Below are positions 4,906 through 8,373 of a DNA stretch of 8,373 nucleotides, one piece after another; position 1 is the first letter of the stretch; every line of letters starts with the position of its first letter. The stretch is from Armatimonadota bacterium (GTDB lineage: Bacteria > Armatimonadota > Fimbriimonadia > Fimbriimonadales > ATM1): assembly GCA_013816225.1 (NCBI GenBank), contig JACDEQ010000016.1, positions 1 through 8,373 on the forward strand, in the 5' to 3' direction. Both the position numbers and the translations under genes were made by a program. The notes under the pieces are model-generated. The model saw only the letters and a list, made by a program, of their open reading frames with translations, searched no databases and was not told the origin of the DNA.

Positions 4906-5388
4906 ATGGTGATCCTGTTTCTGAAGAACCTTGCGTTTACCATCATCGCTCCGGGCACCGTGGCGGGGCTGATCCCCTGGTGGATTACACGTAGCGATGC
5001 CACCGAGCTGCTCCCGTTCGTCATCGTCGGCATCACTCTGATCGGAATCGGCGCAGCGATCTATTTGTGGTGTGTGTGGGATTTCGCGACTTTCGGAAGG
5101 GGCACGCCCGCGCCGATCGATGCTCCCAAGAAACTGGTCGTGCGCGGCCTCTATCGATATACGCGCAACCCGATGTACGTGGGGGTTCTGACGGCACTCG
5201 CAGGATGGGCCGTCATGTACCTCTCTGAAGAAGTACTCGCGTACGGACTCTGCGCTTTTGTGGCCGTGCACCTCTTCGTAGTCCTGTACGAGGAGCCGCA
5301 TTTGCGGCGTGTCTTCGGCAGCGAGTACAAGCGATACCTTTCGCAAACGCCTCGCTGGTTGCCGACCCGAAATCCGGCCAGTCGGTAA
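4906..5388 (+). CDS. Isoprenylcysteine/phospholipid methyltransferase-like membrane protein
   Basis: A membrane enzyme of the ICMT/PEMT-like superfamily, 161 aa from ATG 4906. The frame is open from 4795, but earlier starts would overlap the divergent gene, and the hydrophobic N-terminus (MVILFLKNLAF) is typical of the family. There are about four or five membrane segments (roughly residues 5-23, 33-55, 85-103 and 107-125). The SAM-binding signature is LYRYTRNPMYVGVL (about 80-93), the R-x-P-x-Y-x-G motif. EEPHLRRVFGSEYKRYL (about 127-143) and the end TPRWLP complete the conserved C-terminal half. The substrate cannot be told from sequence; bacterial members may methylate lipids or small thiols. 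No convincing Shine-Dalgarno is visible. The next gene starts 13 bp after its stop on the same strand, so the two may be co-transcribed. Confidence 0.8.
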   Translation: MVILFLKNLAFTIIAPGTVAGLIPWWITRSDATELLPFVIVGITLIGIGAAIYLWCVWDFATFGRGTPAPIDAPKKLVVRGLYRYTRNPMYVGVLTALAGWAVMYLSEEVLAYGLCAFVAVHLFVVLYEEPHLRRVFGSEYKRYLSQTPRWLPTRNPASR

Positions 5389-5401
5389 ACTCGCGTCGCG
5401 C

Positions 5402-6862
5402 TTGAGCGGTTTCAAACGAAAAGCAATCTCCGGATTCTTCTGGCAGGCCTTCGGCTTGGTGGGGCAACAGGGTATTCAACTCATCGCGAACCTACTGTTC
5501 GCGAGGCTGTTGCTGAGAGAAGAGAACGGCGTCGTTATCGCCGCCATCGCCATTCTGGATTACGCCACCCTCCTGCGCGTGTCGGGCATCCTCCAGGCGT
5601 TCGTGGCTTACGAAGGGGACGACACGGAGACGCGGCACACGGTTTTCTGGGCTTGCTTGGCATCGGGCGTGGCAATGTCTGCAGCTCTGTTCTTCGGGGC
5701 GCCCTTGATCGCGTCGTGGCTCAACTCTGATGGCCTGACGCCCGTCTTGCGTGCGCTTTCGGTCATGCAACTCATCGATAGTATCAGGATCGTGCCGTTC
5801 GCGCTTATTTGGAGGCACCTGCGTTTCAAGGAGCGCACGATCGCCGAGACGGTCCCGTTCATCGCGGGCCTTGTTGCAGCTGTTGTCGGGCTGGCCGTTC
5901 TTCCGAGAGAGCAGCGCGTTTATGCCGTAGTCTGGATGTACCTGGTCCGTTCCGTCGGCCAGGCGCTTCTGTTCCTTTACTTCGAGCCGTACCACCCGAC
6001 CGCCAAGTTCGATTGGTCTTTCTTCCGCCTCATTTCTCGCCGCTCAGTGGGGGTTCTAGCTTTCAACCTGCCGAGCAGCACACTGGTTTCGCTACCGTCC
6101 ATTGCGGTGTTCGGCCGGGCCGGTGAGGCGGCGGGCGGGGCTTTTGGATTGGCGGCTAAGCTCACCGCACCTGCCACGAGTCTCTCCTACGCCGCCAATA
6201 TCACCCTGTTTCCCATTTTCGCGCAACTGAAGAACGATGCGGAAAAGCTCAAGGCGAGCATTCTGCGATCCCTCAAGGGCGCGGCCGTGCTGCCGATCGC
6301 GCTGCTGACCTTCATTATCGCAACCGCGCCGGAACTGATTCCGGTGGTCTTGGGCGAGAAATGGCGGAGCGCAGTTCCGGCAGCCCGATGGATCGCCCTC
6401 GCCGGAATCTTCCAGATGTACTCGTTCGTACTTGCCTCCGTCCTGCTGGCCGCGAGCAAGACGATCTACATTATCATCACATGGACCTCGACGCTCGTTC
6501 TTGCCGCCGCGTTGCTTTTCTTTGTCCCGATGGTACGGGGTGAAGCGCTTGTAGGGGGCCAGATCACGGCCGCATACGGCGCGTTCGGCTTTGTTATGAG
6601 CTTAGGCGCAACCTCGATCGCCATGCGAATTCCCATTGGATCGATTCTATCGACGCTCGTCCCTGCTTCGCTGTCCGCCGTTGCCGCCGTAGCCGCATCG
6701 TTGGTGGCCGGCGCGGCAGTTCAACACGAAGCAGCGCGGCTTGCAATTAAAACCCTAGCATTTGGCGTCGTGTTGCTGCCCGCTTGCGGCATTCTCCTCG
6801 GTGGTTCCTGGCGCTCGTTGCTTACGCCGAAGGGTTTGCGCGAGTTGATCGGGCGGAACTAG
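5402..6862 (+). CDS. Polysaccharide flippase (Wzx/WzxC-like, MOP superfamily)
   Basis: A polytopic inner-membrane protein of about 486 aa with some 12-14 hydrophobic segments over its whole length. The N-terminus, LSGFKRKAISGFFWQAFG followed by QLIANLLFARLLL and then RISGIL-like VSGIL with QAFV, matches WzxC-type oligosaccharide flippases, which move undecaprenyl-linked sugar repeats across the inner membrane. Other family-like places are the paired Arg segment IWRHLRFKER near the middle and LGEKWRSAVPAARWIA in the C-terminal half. I placed the start at TTG 5402, directly before the family's usual beginning. The frame is open back to GTG 5309, but that would overlap the methyltransferase by 80 bp and add 31 residues without family character. 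Neither start has a clear ribosome-binding site. No glycosyltransferases are near in this window, so the polysaccharide is unknown. Confidence 0.8.
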   Translation: MSGFKRKAISGFFWQAFGLVGQQGIQLIANLLFARLLLREENGVVIAAIAILDYATLLRVSGILQAFVAYEGDDTETRHTVFWACLASGVAMSAALFFGAPLIASWLNSDGLTPVLRALSVMQLIDSIRIVPFALIWRHLRFKERTIAETVPFIAGLVAAVVGLAVLPREQRVYAVVWMYLVRSVGQALLFLYFEPYHPTAKFDWSFFRLISRRSVGVLAFNLPSSTLVSLPSIAVFGRAGEAAGGAFGLAAKLTAPATSLSYAANITLFPIFAQLKNDAEKLKASILRSLKGAAVLPIALLTFIIATAPELIPVVLGEKWRSAVPAARWIALAGIFQMYSFVLASVLLAASKTIYIIITWTSTLVLAAALLFFVPMVRGEALVGGQITAAYGAFGFVMSLGATSIAMRIPIGSILSTLVPASLSAVAAVAASLVAGAAVQHEAARLAIKTLAFGVVLLPACGILLGGSWRSLLTPKGLRELIGRN

Positions 6863-6898
6863 GCGCCGCTGTTTACCGTCTATGGATTGATCGATCTC

Positions 6899-7768
6899 AT
6901 GAACTGTCCACGCTGCGGGGCTCAAAACGCCGGAGCTACGTTCTGCATGAATTGCGGGGCGGCTCTGGATCACGCGGGCAAATCTCGCACTAGGAAGGCA
7001 TTCTGGCTGGTAACTGGCTTGGCCGGTCTCCTCATTATTGCAACTATCGGAGCCGTGCGCAGCCTCCTCATCGGGGCCGCCGCGCCAAAGAATCAGGCAT
7101 TGGCCGTGCCTGCGATGGGCACCCCGAACGCCGTCGCACTTCCACAGAGGGCCACGCCACCCACCGTGGCAGCCGTCAGCGAGCGCATGCCCGAAGATGT
7201 TCGCAAATGGCTCGAACACATGAAGCGGGTCGACGAAAAGCGGGAGCGTTTCAATAGGGAGTTCGCGCAAACGCTATTGAAGTCTATTGGGAAACTGCGA
7301 CCGGGTGCCTTTATAGAAGAGTCCGAAGCGGACGCCGATAGGGCTAGACGAAGCGGCGAAGCAGGCCAAATAGTGGCTTCGGTAGATACGTTTTTCAGCG
7401 ATCTCACGCGCGAATTTCAAAACCTTGCGCCACCTGCCGAGTGCCGTCCGATTGCCGGGAAGTACTCCTCCATACTTCTGGAAACCCGGAACATCCTCAC
7501 CGAAGTGGTGTCGGGCATCAACGGTGGCGACACCGCATCTCTCGAAAAGCTGCAAGGCACGTCGTATAAACGTATCGATGCGAGCGCCGCCGAAACGAAC
7601 GATCACATCGGCGCACTGTGCTCGAAATACCGAGAGTCTAACAAATACTCGGTCTTCGTCGACAAAGGCAATAGCTTGGGTGTCGGCGCGGCTGCCAATA
7701 TGCTGCCCGACTCGGCCGCGATCAACGAAATGATGAAGCGTATGCTGGACGAAGAGTTCGGCAACTAA
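6899..7768 (+). CDS. Membrane-anchored zinc-ribbon protein of unknown function
   Basis: A 289-aa protein. ATG 6899 is preferred over an in-frame TTG at 6887 because it puts the zinc ribbon at the very N-terminus: MNCPRCG (Cys3, Cys6), then FCMNCG (Cys16, Cys19). A basic linker (KSRTRK) precedes one membrane helix at about 35-60, so the ribbon should be cytoplasmic and the rest outside by the positive-inside rule. A Pro/Ala linker (65-95) leads to a mostly helical, charged domain (about 97-245, including RKWLEHMKRVDEKRERFNREF) with two cysteines (182 and 241) that could form a disulfide. The C-terminus is acidic (MLDEEFGN). The architecture of ribbon, helix and external domain is common in bacterial proteins of unknown role. 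It lies 36 bp after the flippase and 20 bp before cysS. No clear Shine-Dalgarno is visible. Confidence 0.7.
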   Translation: MNCPRCGAQNAGATFCMNCGAALDHAGKSRTRKAFWLVTGLAGLLIIATIGAVRSLLIGAAAPKNQALAVPAMGTPNAVALPQRATPPTVAAVSERMPEDVRKWLEHMKRVDEKRERFNREFAQTLLKSIGKLRPGAFIEESEADADRARRSGEAGQIVASVDTFFSDLTREFQNLAPPAECRPIAGKYSSILLETRNILTEVVSGINGGDTASLEKLQGTSYKRIDASAAETNDHIGALCSKYRESNKYSVFVDKGNSLGVGAAANMLPDSAAINEMMKRMLDEEFGN

Positions 7769-7774
7769 TCCGGC

Positions 7775-7780
7775 TAAAAT
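7775..7780 (+). promoter_or_regulatory. Possible -10 element placing a leaderless cysS start
   Basis: TAAAAT lies 8 bases before the GTG start of cysS. If used, transcription would begin at about the start codon. No Shine-Dalgarno and no good -35 are present in the short gap, and a non-canonical or read-through arrangement remains possible. Confidence 0.35.
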
Positions 7781-7788
7781 ATCTGCTG

Positions 7789-8373
7789 GTGAGCGATCTC
7801 AAGATCTACGATTCTCTTTCGCGCGCGCTGGTCGACTTCGAACCCCGAGACCCAGGGCGCGTTTCCATCTACGCTTGCGGATTGACTCCGCAGGCGCCGG
7901 CCCACCTCGGGCACATGCGCGGCGCGGTCCTATTCGATGTTGTCCGCAACTGGCTGAATCACTTGGGTTATGAGGTCGACTTCGTTCAGAACTTCACGGA
8001 TATCGACGACAAGATCATTCGAAAGAGTCACGAAGAAGGGATCGACGCCGCCCAGGTCGCCAAAAGGTACGGAGACCAGTACCTGCGCGACCTGGCGCTG
8101 CTCAACGCAAAACCTGCTCGCTGGGTCTATGTCACCCAGAATATGGACGCGATCATCGAGATGATCGCGAAGATCATTGAACGCGGCCACGCCTACGAGG
8201 TCGACGGTGATGTCTATTTTCGAGTCCTATCCGACCCCGACTACGGCAAGCTGAGCCACAGGAGGCTGTCGGAAATGAAGGAAGGCGCCCGTATCGAGGT
8301 CGACCCCCGTAAGGAGCATCCAATGGACTTCGCCCTCTGGAAGTCCGCGAAACCCGGTGAACCATCGTGGCCG
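7789..8373 (+). CDS. cysS: Cysteine--tRNA ligase, N-terminal part (runs off window)
   Basis: The first 195 residues of a class I cysteinyl-tRNA synthetase, which charges tRNA-Cys in the cytoplasm. The GTG at 7789 starts the protein with the family's usual MSDLKIYDSLSR. Key parts are the zinc ligand Cys30 (YACG), the HIGH-type motif HLGH (39-42), FTDIDDKI (about 69-76), ERGHAYEVDGDVYF, the GARIEV and PMDFALWK motifs, and GEPSWP at the edge, which in the family directly precedes GPGRPGWHIECS. Alignment with Escherichia coli CysRS from memory is collinear with no gaps of note. One oddity is that the usual T-V-Y-D after the zinc Cys is T-P-Q-A here. The KMSKS motif and anticodon domain lie outside the window. 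Confidence 0.95.
   Translation, partial: MSDLKIYDSLSRALVDFEPRDPGRVSIYACGLTPQAPAHLGHMRGAVLFDVVRNWLNHLGYEVDFVQNFTDIDDKIIRKSHEEGIDAAQVAKRYGDQYLRDLALLNAKPARWVYVTQNMDAIIEMIAKIIERGHAYEVDGDVYFRVLSDPDYGKLSHRRLSEMKEGARIEVDPRKEHPMDFALWKSAKPGEPSWP

Noticed and set aside
4726..5415. Minus-strand open frame opposite the methyltransferase, and the N-terminal extension of the 4476 gene to 5036
   Set aside because: Both lie antisense to the methyltransferase, whose R-x-P-x-Y-x-G and EEP motifs are clear. The ATG at 4829 with GGAGGG is the better start for the minus-strand gene.
1..8373. CRISPR array, tRNA or rRNA gene, replication origin or phage module
   Set aside because: I saw no regularly spaced repeats, no tRNA cloverleaf or conserved TPsiC box, no rRNA signature and no phage structural gene on either strand.

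Overview
The window looks like a moderately GC-rich bacterial chromosome. Two adjacent secreted cupredoxins end in PEP-CTERM anchors (a PEP motif, a short hydrophobic stretch, then an Arg/Lys-rich tail). PEP-CTERM proteins occur in exosortase-bearing environmental Gram-negative lineages such as Planctomycetota, Verrucomicrobiota, Armatimonadota and some Proteobacteria. The overall flavour (small PEP-CTERM proteins with RRRK/KRRKK tails, L10 with a long acidic tail) makes me lean to Armatimonadota/Fimbriimonadia. That is an impression and cannot be proved from this window.

Layout. Positions 1-189 hold the 3' end of a PEP-CTERM cupredoxin that carries an in-frame TAG. Positions 307-750 hold an intact paralogue. 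It converges, across a bidirectional terminator, on a minus-strand rhodanese (795-1151). The rhodanese reading frame is interrupted by one UGA two residues after the catalytic Cys and then continues through the rest of the domain. A 266-bp gap follows with a promoter and an L10-type leader RNA, then rplJ and rplL, coupled by a TAATG overlap. Next come a terminator, a complete IS3-family insertion sequence (2751-3912) with a single fused transposase ORF, a 230-bp gene-free stretch with a long inverted repeat, and the 3' remnant of a REP-associated tyrosine transposase. A 117-aa protein of unknown function is divergent from an isoprenylcysteine-methyltransferase-like membrane enzyme, which is followed by a polysaccharide flippase, a membrane-anchored zinc-ribbon protein and the 5' part of cysS.

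How the genes relate. rplJ and rplL encode the ribosomal stalk base and stalk, and the leader RNA upstream is the expected L10 autoregulation site. The methyltransferase and flippase are 13 bp apart on one strand and could share a transcript for envelope-lipid or polysaccharide work. The other genes look independent.

The most interesting point is the rhodanese. The UGA lies where, from my recollection of the family, close relatives carry the second Cys of a C-x-C-P motif. The frame stays open and domain-like for 49 more codons, and a stem-loop that fits the general bacterial SECIS geometry lies just downstream. It is either a candidate selenoprotein or a recent nonsense mutation or sequence error. 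The upstream cupredoxin has its own isolated in-frame stop, so mutation or error must be taken seriously.
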